Below are positions 10,207-20,320 of a DNA stretch of 64,000 nt, piece after piece. A program made the translations under genes and the position numbers. The notes under the pieces are model-generated. The model was given only the letters and a program-made list of their open reading frames with translations, was not told where the DNA came from and did no database searches. The stretch is taken from positions 53,532-117,531 of the forward strand of contig CACPCZ010000003.1 in NCBI GenBank assembly GCA_902632555.1. Direction: 5' to 3'. The stretch's first letter is position 1; every line of letters begins with the position of its first letter. The DNA is from an uncultured SAR86 cluster bacterium. GTDB taxonomy: Bacteria; Pseudomonadota; Gammaproteobacteria; Magnimaribacterales; D2472.

Positions 10207-11556
10207 ATGCAAAAAACATTAAAATCACATGGAACTTGGATCGGAAAATGGACATTTGTACTTGCTGCAACTGGTTCAGCTGTCGGTTTAGGTAATATAT
10301 GGGGCTTTCCATATAAGGCTGGCACAGAGGGTGGAGCGGCTTTTGTTCTTATTTATTTGCTTTGCATCGTTGTAATCGGAGTTCCGATTATGATTAGTGA
10401 AATTTTAATTGGACGTCGTTCAGGAAATAGTCCAATAAATGCAATGAAGAAATCTGCGGTTGATTCTGGTGCTTCATCTTTGTGGCAATTAGTTGGTTGG
10501 ACTGGAATTATTGCAGGAGTTTTCATTTTATCTTTCTACAGCGTAATAGCTGGCATTTGTTTAAATTACATTTTCATATCTGCCACGCCAAATGAACTTT
10601 TGAGTGCTTCTGAGCAATTTGGTCTGGTAACCTCATCTCCAGAAAATCTTATATTTTGGCACACAATATTTATGGTTCTTACTCTCTTGATTGTTTCTGC
10701 AGGCATTGAAGAAGGTATTGGAAGGATGGTAAAAATCTTGATGCCTCTATTAGGTTTTTTATTAATATTTATGGTCATTTATGGAATGATAAATGGTGCG
10801 TTTCTTAGAGCTCTTTCTTTTTTATTCACACCAGATTTCAGCAATGTAGACACTGATACTTTTTTATCTGCTATGGGCCAAGCTTTTTTTAGTATGAGCT
10901 TAGGAATGGGTTCAATAATGGCTTACGGAGCTTATATGCCAAAAGAACAAGAAATAGTATCTACATCATTTAGTGTGGGTTCTCTTGATACTTTGGTGGC
11001 CATATTGGCAGGATTAGCAATTTTCCCAATTATTTTTGCATTCAATCTTGAACCAGGAAGTGGCCCAGGCTTGGTATTTGTATCTTTACTTTCAGCATTT
11101 AATCAAATGGAGTTTGGCCAATTAATTGGACCAATTTTCTTTATTCTTTTGTCAGTTGCTGCATTGAGTTCATCTATTTCTATTTTAGAACCGGGTGTAG
11201 CCTATCTTGCAGAGGAGGGATTTCTTTCAAGAAAGCAATCTGCAATCACAATCTCAGCTTTATGTTGGGTAATTGGTATCGGAACTGCAACTGGCTTTAA
11301 TATATTTTCGGCAGTAGATTCTTCCGGCGAAACTATTAATCCTTTTTTAAACTTGGTTGAAATGATCTCAGTTCAATATTTGCAACCCTTCGGTGGCATG
11401 ATGATTGCAATATTTGTTGGATGGTTTATGAGTGAGTCATTGATAAAGAATGAAATTAAAAATATTAATCCCCTGTTGTACAAACTTTGGAGATTTTTTA
11501 TAAAATTTGTTGCACCTTTAAGCGTTGTGTCTATTTTTATATCTCAATTAACGTGA
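10207..11556 (+). CDS. sodium-dependent (SNF/NSS family) transporter
   Basis: WTFVLAATGSAVGLGNIWGFPYKAGTEGGAAFVLIYLLC NSS TM1 motif. Confidence 0.93.
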   Translation: MQKTLKSHGTWIGKWTFVLAATGSAVGLGNIWGFPYKAGTEGGAAFVLIYLLCIVVIGVPIMISEILIGRRSGNSPINAMKKSAVDSGASSLWQLVGWTGIIAGVFILSFYSVIAGICLNYIFISATPNELLSASEQFGLVTSSPENLIFWHTIFMVLTLLIVSAGIEEGIGRMVKILMPLLGFLLIFMVIYGMINGAFLRALSFLFTPDFSNVDTDTFLSAMGQAFFSMSLGMGSIMAYGAYMPKEQEIVSTSFSVGSLDTLVAILAGLAIFPIIFAFNLEPGSGPGLVFVSLLSAFNQMEFGQLIGPIFFILLSVAALSSSISILEPGVAYLAEEGFLSRKQSAITISALCWVIGIGTATGFNIFSAVDSSGETINPFLNLVEMISVQYLQPFGGMMIAIFVGWFMSESLIKNEIKNINPLLYKLWRFFIKFVAPLSVVSIFISQLT

Positions 11557-11975
11557 TAAAAAATTTTGAGATTGTTAGAACAATACCAACAAATAGTGAC
11601 AAAGCATTTAGAGAAATAGCTAACTTTGAGAACTACGTAAACTTTATTCCCGGCTGTTCAAATGCAAAACTTATTGAAAAATCGGACGATTCTGAAATAG
11701 GTTTACTAGAGTTTGATTTTTTTACAAAGAAATATCGGATCAAATCTAAAAATACTCTTTCTGAAAACCATATCAAAATTGAACAAATCGAAGGTCCTTT
11801 TGAAACATTTGAGGGCCATTGGCATTTAAATCCTATAAGTGAAGAGTCGTGTGAAGCGAAATTGACTGCAAGATTTAAGCTACCATTTATTTTGGGAAAA
11901 ATTATACCCGAAAGTGTAATTAATTCTTTTTGTGAAGCTGCTTTAGATGGCTTTTTAAAAAATATTGATAATTAA
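11553..11975 (+). CDS. ratA: RatA-like START/polyketide cyclase family protein
   Basis: VRTIPTNSDKAFREIANFENYVNFIPGCSNAKLIEKS, FEGHWHLNPI; GTG start at 11553 overlapping the upstream stop (GTGA); next to smpB/bamE/fur as in other gammaproteobacteria. Confidence 0.82.
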   Translation: MIKNFEIVRTIPTNSDKAFREIANFENYVNFIPGCSNAKLIEKSDDSEIGLLEFDFFTKKYRIKSKNTLSENHIKIEQIEGPFETFEGHWHLNPISEESCEAKLTARFKLPFILGKIIPESVINSFCEAALDGFLKNIDN

Positions 11976-12322
11976 TTTGAATCTTTAAGTTCTTCAATTG
12001 TCCAACTGTCCACAAGACCCTCAGAGTCAAAAAAGATTGAGAGTTTATTTTCATTTAGTTTTTGATCACCGACCTGAACAGAATAATAATAATCCCATCT
12101 ATCAGCATGAAAAGGATCTTTTATGAGCGCAGTCCCGAATATAAATTGAACCTGATCTCTAGTAAGGCCTTCTGATAATTTCTCTATGTCTTTCTCCTCA
12201 AGGATGTTTCCTTGCAAGATTGGTACCTTGTAAGGACTTAATGATGAACATGAAACAATCATAGCCATTATCAAAAAGGAAAATAAAATTTGATGGAACA
12301 TAATATATTTAGGTTGTTTCAT
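11972..12322 (-). CDS. bamE: outer membrane assembly lipoprotein BamE (SmpA/OmlA)
   Basis: Lipobox-like VSCSS, YKVPILQGNILEEKDIEKLSEGLTRDQVQFIFGTALIKDPFHADRWDYYY; divergent from fur. Confidence 0.92.
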   Translation of the reverse strand: MKQPKYIMFHQILFSFLIMAMIVSCSSLSPYKVPILQGNILEEKDIEKLSEGLTRDQVQFIFGTALIKDPFHADRWDYYYSVQVGDQKLNENKLSIFFDSEGLVDSWTIEELKDSN

Positions 12323-12357
12323 GATTAAAATTAATTATACTTTCTTATAATTTTATT

Positions 12358-12390
12358 GTCCCTTTGTAAATAAAAAAACATACAAGGGAC
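12358..12390. repeat. inverted repeat GTCCCTTTGTA-N12-TACAAGGGAC in the bamE/fur intergenic region
   Basis: 10-bp complementary arms with one bulged T, directly upstream of the fur extended -10. Confidence 0.7.
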
Positions 12391-12399
12391 TGTTATAAT
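12391..12399 (+). promoter_or_regulatory. extended -10 promoter TGTTATAAT of fur, 6 nt before ATG
   Basis: TGTTATAAT (12391-12399), AATTTA, ATG 12406; no Shine-Dalgarno at normal spacing. Confidence 0.6.
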
Positions 12400-12405
12400 A
12401 ATTTA

Positions 12406-12819
12406 ATGAATAACCAAAACAAAGAACTTAAAAAAGCTGGACTAAAGGCAACCTTGCCAAGAGTAAAAATCATGGAGGTTCTTGAATCCACTGTAATACA
12501 AGAAGAAGCTCATTTTAGTGCTGAAGATATATATAAAGAACTTATAAAAAAGGGTGAGAATATTGGCTTAGCTTCTGTTTATAGAGTACTGACTCAATTC
12601 GAAGCTGCTGGAATGGTCAAAAAACATCATTTCGAAGGAAGTACTGCTGTATATGAGGTATTGGGCGATCACGAGCACATGGTAGATGTTGAAACTGGAA
12701 AGGTTTTGGAATTTCAAGACACTGATTTAATTAACAGGCTGAATAAGATTGCTAATGATGCAGGATACGAATTAGTTGATCATAATCTCGTTCTTCACGT
12801 CAAAAAACAAGAATCATAA
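12406..12819 (+). CDS. fur: ferric uptake regulator Fur
   Basis: LKKAGLKATLPRVKIMEVL, HFSAEDIYKELIKKGENIGLASVYRVLTQFEAAGMV, GDHEHMVDVETGKVLEF. Confidence 0.96.
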   Translation: MNNQNKELKKAGLKATLPRVKIMEVLESTVIQEEAHFSAEDIYKELIKKGENIGLASVYRVLTQFEAAGMVKKHHFEGSTAVYEVLGDHEHMVDVETGKVLEFQDTDLINRLNKIANDAGYELVDHNLVLHVKKQES

Positions 12820-12834
12820 ATAAATCTTGATGCT

Positions 12835-12862
12835 CTTGAACTGAGCTTTTAAATCCCAATAT
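12835..12862 (+). promoter_or_regulatory. candidate RpoH (sigma32) heat-shock promoter for grpE-dnaK-dnaJ
   Basis: CTTGAA (12835-12840), 14 nt, CCCAATAT (12855-12862), 22 nt before the grpE ATG; close to consensus CTTGAAA-N11-16-CCCCATNT. Confidence 0.72.
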
Positions 12863-12884
12863 ATCTGATGAGTGGGTTTAAAAA

Positions 12885-13439
12885 ATGACAAAAAAAGAAA
12901 AGAAAAAAATACAAAATGAGGCAGAAGTTGAATCTCCTGCAAATGAAGATTCTTTGGACACCGAAGTTGATAACAATGAAAATCTAGCTACCCCCAGCTA
13001 TGAAGAATTATTTGATAAAAATGAAGATCTGGAAAAAGCCTTGCTTAGAGCAAATGCTGACCTTGATAATGCCCTAAAGAGAACTCTTTCTGAGGTAGAA
13101 AAAGCTCACAAATACGGTGTAGAAAAGCTCATACAAGAGCTTTTGCCAGTTATAGACAATCTTGAACATGCTTTAACAAATCTATCTAAAGATGCAACAA
13201 ATGAAGATAAAGAGGGCATCGAACTAACATTAAAATCTTTTGAATCTACCCTTGATAAATTTGGATTGATACCCATTTATCCTGTTAATGAGGAATTTAA
13301 TCCTGAGAAGCATGAGGCTGTTTCAATGGAAAAAGATGACAAGAAAAAAGATGGAGATATTGGGAGTATCTTCCAAAGAGGTTGGGAACTTCACTCTAGA
13401 GTCTTAAGACCAGCTAGAGTTACTGTCATAAAAAATTAG
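12885..13439 (+). CDS. grpE: nucleotide exchange factor GrpE
   Basis: LLPVIDNLEHAL, FNPEKHEAVSM, GDIGSIFQRGWELHSRVLRPARVTV. Confidence 0.96.
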   Translation: MTKKEKKKIQNEAEVESPANEDSLDTEVDNNENLATPSYEELFDKNEDLEKALLRANADLDNALKRTLSEVEKAHKYGVEKLIQELLPVIDNLEHALTNLSKDATNEDKEGIELTLKSFESTLDKFGLIPIYPVNEEFNPEKHEAVSMEKDDKKKDGDIGSIFQRGWELHSRVLRPARVTVIKN

Positions 13440-13448
13440 AGGAATAAT

Positions 13449-15365
13449 ATGTCAAAAATAATAGGTATTGATTTAGGAACAACTAACAGTTGTGTAGCTG
13501 TGGTCGAGGGTCAACAACAAAAGGTAATTGAGAATGCTGAAGGTGGAAGGACGACGCCATCGGTAATTGCCTATACGGAAAATGATGAAGTTTTAGTTGG
13601 TCTTCCAGCAAAAAGACAAGCTGTTACCAATCCAGAAAATACGCTATATGCCATTAAGAGACTAATCGGTAGAACTTTCGATGACGAGGTTGTTAGCAAG
13701 GATGCGGATATGGTTCCATATAAAATTATTAAAGCTGATAATGGAGATGCTTGGGTCGAAGCATCTAATAAAAAATTAGCACCACCTCAAGTTGCTGCTG
13801 AAGTTTTAAAGAAAATGAAAAAGACAGCTGAGGACTATCTCGGTCATGAAGTCAAAGAAGCAGTTATTACTGTTCCAGCATATTTTAATGATTCCCAAAG
13901 ACAGGCAACTAAAGATGCTGGAAAAATTGCTGGCCTGGATGTAAAAAGAATAATTAATGAACCAACTGCAGCAGCCCTGGCGTATGGTCTAGATAAAAAT
14001 AAAGGCGATGCGACTGTTGCCGTATACGATCTCGGTGGAGGTACTTTTGATATTTCAATAATAGAGATTTCTGACGTTGACGGAGAACATCAATTTGAGG
14101 TTTTATCTACAAACGGTGATACATTTCTAGGTGGTGAAGATTTCGATCTTAGACTCATCGATTATTTTGTTGATAAATTTAAGGAGGAATCTGGATTTGA
14201 TCTAAAAAGCGATCCTCTTGCCTTACAAAGGTTAAAAGAAGCTGCAGAAAAAGCAAAAATTGAACTATCTTCTTCAGAACAGACAGAAGTGAATTTGCCA
14301 TACATAACTGCTGATAGTTCTGGACCTAAGCATTTTGTTCATAAAATTACTAGAGCAAAACTTGAATCGCTCGTAGAGGATCTTGTCGATAAAAGTCTAG
14401 AGCCCTTAAAACTCGCATTAAAAGATGCAAAAATTTCGAAGAGCGATATAAATGAAATATTACTTGTTGGCGGACAGACCAGAATGCCTTTAGTTCAAAA
14501 AAAGGTCTCAGAATTTTTTGGAAAAGAGCCAAGAAAAGACTTGAATCCTGACGAGGCAGTTGCTGTTGGTGCTGCAATTCAAGGATCTGTTTTATCTGGC
14601 GATACAACTGATGTTTTACTTCTTGATGTTACACCTCTTACTCTGGGCATAGAAACACTCGGAGGAGTAGCAACACCTTTAATAGAAAAAAATACAACCA
14701 TACCCACACAAAAATCTCAGGTGTTTTCAACTGCCGAGGATAATCAAACCGCTGTGACAGTTCACGTATTGCAGGGAGAAAGAACTCAGGCTACTCAGAA
14801 CAAATCTTTGGGACAGTTTAATTTAACAGATATACCTCCAGCGAGCAGAGGTGTGCCTCAAATAGAAGTTTCATTTGACTTAGATGCTAATGGTATTTTG
14901 AACGTATCTGCTAAAGATAAAAATACAGGAAAAGAACAATCTATTGTTATTAAGGCATCTAGTGGCCTCTCGGATGAAGATATTGAGAAAATGGTAAAAG
15001 ATGCTGAGGCTAATGCAGAAGATGATAAGAAGTTTGAAGAATTAGTTAAAACTAAAAATAATGCAGATATGCTTGTTCATGCAACCCGTAAAACTATCGA
15101 TGAATCTGGAGACGCCTTAAGTGAGGATGAAAAAAATCAGGTAGAAGATGCAATTAAAACACTTGAGGATTCAATATCTTCTGAAGACACATCATCCATT
15201 GAGTCCGCTACAAAGAACCTTAATGATGTTTTAACCCCTTTAACACAAAAACTGTATAAACAGGAAAATGCTGAGAGTCAACAAGAAACTCAAGCTGACG
15301 AAGATAGTAATTCAGAAAATACTGTTGATGCTGAATTTGAAGAAGTAAAAGAAGACGAAAAGTAA
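13449..15365 (+). CDS. dnaK: molecular chaperone DnaK
   Basis: [49 protein letters not shown]. Confidence 0.99.
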   Translation: MSKIIGIDLGTTNSCVAVVEGQQQKVIENAEGGRTTPSVIAYTENDEVLVGLPAKRQAVTNPENTLYAIKRLIGRTFDDEVVSKDADMVPYKIIKADNGDAWVEASNKKLAPPQVAAEVLKKMKKTAEDYLGHEVKEAVITVPAYFNDSQRQATKDAGKIAGLDVKRIINEPTAAALAYGLDKNKGDATVAVYDLGGGTFDISIIEISDVDGEHQFEVLSTNGDTFLGGEDFDLRLIDYFVDKFKEESGFDLKSDPLALQRLKEAAEKAKIELSSSEQTEVNLPYITADSSGPKHFVHKITRAKLESLVEDLVDKSLEPLKLALKDAKISKSDINEILLVGGQTRMPLVQKKVSEFFGKEPRKDLNPDEAVAVGAAIQGSVLSGDTTDVLLLDVTPLTLGIETLGGVATPLIEKNTTIPTQKSQVFSTAEDNQTAVTVHVLQGERTQATQNKSLGQFNLTDIPPASRGVPQIEVSFDLDANGILNVSAKDKNTGKEQSIVIKASSGLSDEDIEKMVKDAEANAEDDKKFEELVKTKNNADMLVHATRKTIDESGDALSEDEKNQVEDAIKTLEDSISSEDTSSIESATKNLNDVLTPLTQKLYKQENAESQQETQADEDSNSENTVDAEFEEVKEDEK

Positions 15366-15374
15366 TAACCAATT

Positions 15375-16475
15375 ATGTCAAAGAGAGACTACTATGAAAC
15401 TCTTGGAGTCTCTCGCGATTCATCACCAAGTGAATTAAAAAAAGCCTTCAAAAAGAAGGCAATGAAATATCATCCTGACAGAAATCCAGATAATCCTGAG
15501 GCTGCTGAAAAGTTCAAAGAAGCAGCTGAAGCTTATGATGTTTTATCTGACTCACAAAAAAAATCTGCATATGATCAATTTGGACACTCTGGTGTAGAAG
15601 GCATGGGCGGAGGCCCAAATTTTAATGACATAAATATTAATGATATTTTTGGAGATATTTTTGGTGATGTTTTTGGAACTAGATCTCAGTCAAGAAGACA
15701 AAGAAGAGGTTCCGACCTTCAATATAATCTTGAGTTAGATTTAAAAGAGGCAGTTCTTGGAGTTCAGAAAAAGATAAAAATACCTACACATATTGAATGT
15801 GTTGATTGTAAAGGTTCTGGTGCTGAAAAAGGCTCTAGTCCATCTGTGTGTCCAAATTGTAATGGTGCAGGTCAAGTTAGAATGCAACAAGGCTTCTTTT
15901 CTGTTCAACAAACTTGTGGTACATGTTCTGGAAGCGGTCAAATAATTAAGAATTTATGCAGACCTTGTAAAGGAAATGGAGCTATTAAAGATAACAAAAC
16001 CCTTTCAGTTAATATACCAGCTGGAGTTGATAATGGAGATAAGGTTAGACTATCTGGAGAAGGTGAATGGATGAAAGGTGGTCAAAGAGGAGACCTATAC
16101 GTTGCAATAAGAGTGATTGAAAGCGCAATTTTTGAGAGAGATGGAAGACATCTTTACATAGAAGCACCAATCCCTTTTGATATTTCAGTCACCGGAGGCT
16201 CGATCAAAATTCCAACATTAGAAAACAATATTTCATTAAAAATTCCTGCAAATACCCAAACTGGAAAGATTTTTAGAGTAAAAGGGAAAGGTGCATCAAT
16301 CGTTAGGGATAGACGACGAGGAGATATATTATGCAGAGTAATTGTCGAAACACCTTCAAATTTAACAAAAAAACAATTAGAAACACTTAACAATTTTAAA
16401 GAATCTCTAGATAACGAAAAAAATTATCCCGGTAGCAATACATTCTCTAAAGCTATTTCAAAATTAAATAAATAA
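15375..16475 (+). CDS. dnaJ: molecular chaperone DnaJ
   Basis: J domain with HPD, G/F region, four CxxCxGxG-type zinc repeats. Confidence 0.98.
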   Translation: MSKRDYYETLGVSRDSSPSELKKAFKKKAMKYHPDRNPDNPEAAEKFKEAAEAYDVLSDSQKKSAYDQFGHSGVEGMGGGPNFNDININDIFGDIFGDVFGTRSQSRRQRRGSDLQYNLELDLKEAVLGVQKKIKIPTHIECVDCKGSGAEKGSSPSVCPNCNGAGQVRMQQGFFSVQQTCGTCSGSGQIIKNLCRPCKGNGAIKDNKTLSVNIPAGVDNGDKVRLSGEGEWMKGGQRGDLYVAIRVIESAIFERDGRHLYIEAPIPFDISVTGGSIKIPTLENNISLKIPANTQTGKIFRVKGKGASIVRDRRRGDILCRVIVETPSNLTKKQLETLNNFKESLDNEKNYPGSNTFSKAISKLNK

Positions 16476-16476
16476 T

Positions 16477-17118
16477 ATGCAAAAATTATATTTAAATGGT
16501 CGATCGGGCAAGATGGGCCAGGTAATAGTCAGTCGTGCAAAAATTTTAAATTTACATATCGTCGATAATATTCAAGATAGCGATGTCGTTATAGATTTTT
16601 CACATCCAAGCTCAATATCTGATCTTCTTGATGAATGCATATTTCATAAAAAACCTTTGATATCTGGAACAACAGGATTTTGTGAAACAGAATTATTCAA
16701 GTTAAAACTTGCTTCAAAAAAAATACCAATTTTGTATGCTTCAAACTTTTCAAGTGGTATTTCTTCGTTAAAAAACTCAATTTTAAAATTTCTAGAATCC
16801 AGCAGTGAAAAATTTCATTGCGAGATTGAAGAAGTGCATCATAGAGAAAAAGTTGATTTTCCATCTGGTACCGCTTTGCAACTAAAAGATTTTATTGAAT
16901 CCAGCGACAAAGACAAGAAAATAAAATCTTTAAAAATAATTTCTAGGAGAGTGAAGAATATCTTTGGCGTACACAAAGTAACCTTTAAAAATTCAAAAAA
17001 TTATAGTGAATTTATTCATGAAGCTTTATCGAGAGATGTTTTTGCAGATGGAGCCTTAATGAGCATTACAAAAATTCTTGATTTAAAGCCAAATTTATAT
17101 GAATTATCAGATTTTTAA
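16477..17118 (+). CDS. dapB: 4-hydroxy-tetrahydrodipicolinate reductase (short form)
   Basis: NGRSGKMGQ nucleotide-binding motif, ISGTTGF, YASNFSSG, EEVHHREKVDFPSGTAL; downstream of dnaJ; 213 aa versus about 270 in E. coli. Confidence 0.9.
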   Translation: MQKLYLNGRSGKMGQVIVSRAKILNLHIVDNIQDSDVVIDFSHPSSISDLLDECIFHKKPLISGTTGFCETELFKLKLASKKIPILYASNFSSGISSLKNSILKFLESSSEKFHCEIEEVHHREKVDFPSGTALQLKDFIESSDKDKKIKSLKIISRRVKNIFGVHKVTFKNSKNYSEFIHEALSRDVFADGALMSITKILDLKPNLYELSDF

Positions 17119-17195
17119 AATTATTAAAATTTCTTTAATAATTTACTTTTTTTCTATAGAATACAAACACTTTTAACACGAAGATTCTATATAGA

Positions 17196-17250
17196 TAAGG
17201 TTGGGGTGCTTTTTTAAGTCAACCTTATTATGAATTGGAGAATAACCCCA
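17196..17250 (+). promoter_or_regulatory. candidate structured rpsB (S2) mRNA leader
   Basis: TAAGGTTG (17196-17203) pairs with CAACCTTA (17220-17227); GGGG at 17203-17206 can pair with CCCC at 17246-17249 just before the AAGGAG ribosome site. Confidence 0.55.
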
Positions 17251-17262
17251 AGGAGAAAAAAA

Positions 17263-18177
17263 TTGAGTATAGTTTCAATAAAAGACCTACTTCAAGCAGG
17301 CGTTCATTTCGGTCATCAACAAAGATTCTGGAATCCAAAAATGGAGCAGTTTATTTTTGATACACGTAAACAAATTAGCATAATAAATCTTGACTTAACT
17401 CAAGAGCATCTAAGTGCTGCAGCTTCAAAAGTTGAAGATATTTGTTCTAAAGGAAATAAGATTTTATTTGTTGGCACCAAAAGATCAGCATCCAAGACAA
17501 TTAAAGAAGAGGCTTCTTCTATAGGTTTGCCATATGTTGATAAAAGATGGCTTGGTGGAACATTAACAAACTGGAAGACCATCAGAGGATCAATTAGAAG
17601 GTTGTTAGATATTGAAGAAATGATTTCATCTGGAAGGATTGAAAAATTAATAAAAAAAGAAGCTGTAGAAATTCAAAAAGAGTACACAAAACTTCAAGCA
17701 AGTGTTGGTGGCATAAAGGATATGAAAGGACTGCCAGATGCTATATTCGTTATTGATGTTAAGTACGAAAAAATAGCAGTCTTAGAGGCACAAAAAATGG
17801 GCATTCCAGTAATCGCTCTTGTAGATACAAATTCTGATCCAGATGGAATAGATGTCATTATTCCAGGTAATGACGATGCTATTAGATCCATAAGATTAGT
17901 TACAAAGGTAATAGCTGATGCTTGCTCCCGCGGGATAGAGTCATCTAAGGGTTTTGCTCCAAAGTCTGATTCGCCAGTCATTCAAACAGTTAAAAAAGAT
18001 AAGGAAATCAAGGTTGAAGATGAAAAAAACTTAAAAAAATCTAGTAATGAGCTAAAAGAGAATTCATTAATTGAGGAAGAAAAAGTCGAAGAGGTTGAAC
18101 CTGAGTCTGAAGATTCTAATATCGAAGAAGTTAATGAAGAAATTCCATCTGAAGATACTACTGACAAGGAAGATTAA
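17263..18177 (+). CDS. rpsB: 30S ribosomal protein S2 with long acidic C-terminal extension
   Basis: [29 protein letters not shown] start at 17263 preferred because AAGGAG precedes it and homology begins there (ORF track starts at ATG 17230). Confidence 0.93.
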   Translation: MSIVSIKDLLQAGVHFGHQQRFWNPKMEQFIFDTRKQISIINLDLTQEHLSAAASKVEDICSKGNKILFVGTKRSASKTIKEEASSIGLPYVDKRWLGGTLTNWKTIRGSIRRLLDIEEMISSGRIEKLIKKEAVEIQKEYTKLQASVGGIKDMKGLPDAIFVIDVKYEKIAVLEAQKMGIPVIALVDTNSDPDGIDVIIPGNDDAIRSIRLVTKVIADACSRGIESSKGFAPKSDSPVIQTVKKDKEIKVEDEKNLKKSSNELKENSLIEEEKVEEVEPESEDSNIEEVNEEIPSEDTTDKED

Positions 18178-18179
18178 AA

Positions 18180-19037
18180 ATGGAAATTAAAGCATCGCAA
18201 GTAAAAGAACTTAGAGATATGACAGGTGTTGCAATGATGGATTGCAAAAAGGCATTAGTAGAATGCGCAGGTGACATTGAAAAAGCCCTAGATCTTTTAA
18301 GATCAAATAGTGCTTTAAAAGCTGAAAAAAAATCTTCTAGGGTCGCAGCTGATGGCATATTAGTAGCAGCGATAAATGATGATTATGCAACTATTCTTGA
18401 AATAAATTCAGAAACTGATTTTGCTGCTAAAGATGCAAATTTCTTGGCATTTGCAGATAAAGTAAAGACATATATTACTAATAATCAAGTTACCGATGTT
18501 GATGCTTTGAGTTCAACTGAAATAGAAGAAGATAGAAAGTCATTGGTACAAACAATTGGTGAAAACATTCAATTAAGAAGACTTATTACTGTTAGTTTGG
18601 AAAATCATTCCAATTTAGGCCTTTATATTCATTCTGATTCAAAATTAGGTGCTTTAGTAGTACTTGATGGCGGCAACAGTGAGATGGCAAAAGATATAGC
18701 AATGCATGTGGCCGCATTCAATCCAATTTGTCTTTCTAAAGAAGATATTGATTCTGAAGTATTAAATCGCGAAAAAGCAATTTATGAAAATCAAGCTCAA
18801 GAGTCAGGAAAGCCACAAGAAATAATGGATAAGATGGTAGAGGGAAAATTAAATAGGTTTTTATCAGAAGTTTCACTTCTATCACAAGGTTTTGTCAAAG
18901 ATGCCGACATCACTGTGAATGATTATATATCTAGTGAAGGTGCATCAATTTCATCTTTCAGCAGATTGAAGGTTGGAGAGGGTATTGAGGTCGAAACCAA
19001 GGATTTTGCAGAAGAAGTTGCAGAACAGTTAAAGTAA
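18180..19037 (+). CDS. tsf: elongation factor Ts
   Basis: [30 protein letters not shown]. Confidence 0.98.
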   Translation: MEIKASQVKELRDMTGVAMMDCKKALVECAGDIEKALDLLRSNSALKAEKKSSRVAADGILVAAINDDYATILEINSETDFAAKDANFLAFADKVKTYITNNQVTDVDALSSTEIEEDRKSLVQTIGENIQLRRLITVSLENHSNLGLYIHSDSKLGALVVLDGGNSEMAKDIAMHVAAFNPICLSKEDIDSEVLNREKAIYENQAQESGKPQEIMDKMVEGKLNRFLSEVSLLSQGFVKDADITVNDYISSEGASISSFSRLKVGEGIEVETKDFAEEVAEQLK

Positions 19038-19041
19038 AAAT

Positions 19042-19755
19042 ATGACAGAAGTTAAACATAAAAGAATACTTCTAAAATTTAGCGGAGAGTCTGTTGCTGG
19101 GAACGATGAACATGGCATTGATCCAAAAATTTTAGATCAAATGGCTGAATCAGTTAAGTCATGCAAAAGTATTGGAACTGAAATCGGTATTGTCATTGGT
19201 GGCGGTAATTTATTCAGAGGAGAAAAATTAAACCAAGCTGGCATGGATAGAGTCGCGGGTGATCATATGGGTATGCTTGCTACCGTTATGAATGGAATTG
19301 CTCTAAGAGATGCTCTTGAAAGAGCTGGTATAAAAACAAGAGTTATGTCAGCAATTTCTATGTCCGGTATAGTTGAACATTACGATAGACGACTCGCTAT
19401 TCAGTTATTAAATGATGGATTTGTTGTCATTTTTACTGCTGGGACTGGTAACCCATTTTTTACCACCGATACTGCTGGGTGTCTAAGAGCAATTGAAACA
19501 GAAGCAGATTTAATGTTAAAAGCAACGAGAGTTGACGGAGTTTATGATTCCGACCCTGAAACTAACAAGGAAGCAAAATTATTTGATGAATTATCATTTG
19601 ATGATGCAATTTCAAAAAATCTAAAAGTTATGGATGCAACTGCGCTTACTTTAGCTAGAGATCACAAACTTCCAATTAAAGTTTTTAATGTGAATGAACA
19701 TGATGCTCTTAAAAATATAATTTGTGGAAAGAACATAGGTACTCTAATATCTTAA
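19042..19755 (+). CDS. pyrH: UMP kinase
   Basis: [43 protein letters not shown]. Confidence 0.98.
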   Translation: MTEVKHKRILLKFSGESVAGNDEHGIDPKILDQMAESVKSCKSIGTEIGIVIGGGNLFRGEKLNQAGMDRVAGDHMGMLATVMNGIALRDALERAGIKTRVMSAISMSGIVEHYDRRLAIQLLNDGFVVIFTAGTGNPFFTTDTAGCLRAIETEADLMLKATRVDGVYDSDPETNKEAKLFDELSFDDAISKNLKVMDATALTLARDHKLPIKVFNVNEHDALKNIICGKNIGTLIS

Positions 19756-19757
19756 TT

Positions 19758-20312
19758 ATGGATATTATTCTTAAAGATGTTGCCGAGAGAATGGATAAAT
19801 CAGTCCTTGCTCTCAAAAACGCGTTCAATAAAATTAGAACAGGTAGAGCTAACCCAGCTATCCTTGATGATGTAAAAGTTGACTACTATGGCAACTTAAC
19901 TCCTATAAATCAAACATCAAATATAACTGTTGAAGAGGGAAGATCTATAGTTATCTCACCATGGGACAAAAGTCTGATACCAGAAATTGAAAAAGCAATA
20001 TTAAATTCAGACTTGGGTTTAAATCCAAGCACCAGCTCAGATCTTATTAGAGTTAACATGCCTGTCCTTACTGAAGAAACTCGACAAAATTATATTAAAC
20101 AAGCAAGGTCAGAAGCAGAGAACTCTCGTGTTTCAATCAGAAATATTAGGCGAGATGCTAATCAGTCTGCTAAAGATAAACAACAATCATCTGAAATATC
20201 TGAAGATGAGCTAAGAAGAATCGAAGATCTTATCCAAAAAGAAACTGATAAATTTATATCAATTGTTGATTCTGAATTGAAAAGCAAAGAGTCAGATCTT
20301 CTTGAAATCTGA
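19758..20312 (+). CDS. frr: ribosome recycling factor
   Basis: FNKIRTGRANPAILDDVKVDYYG; start set at ATG 19758, not the track start 19722. Confidence 0.97.
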   Translation: MDIILKDVAERMDKSVLALKNAFNKIRTGRANPAILDDVKVDYYGNLTPINQTSNITVEEGRSIVISPWDKSLIPEIEKAILNSDLGLNPSTSSDLIRVNMPVLTEETRQNYIKQARSEAENSRVSIRNIRRDANQSAKDKQQSSEISEDELRRIEDLIQKETDKFISIVDSELKSKESDLLEI

Positions 20313-20320
20313 CAGCCAAC

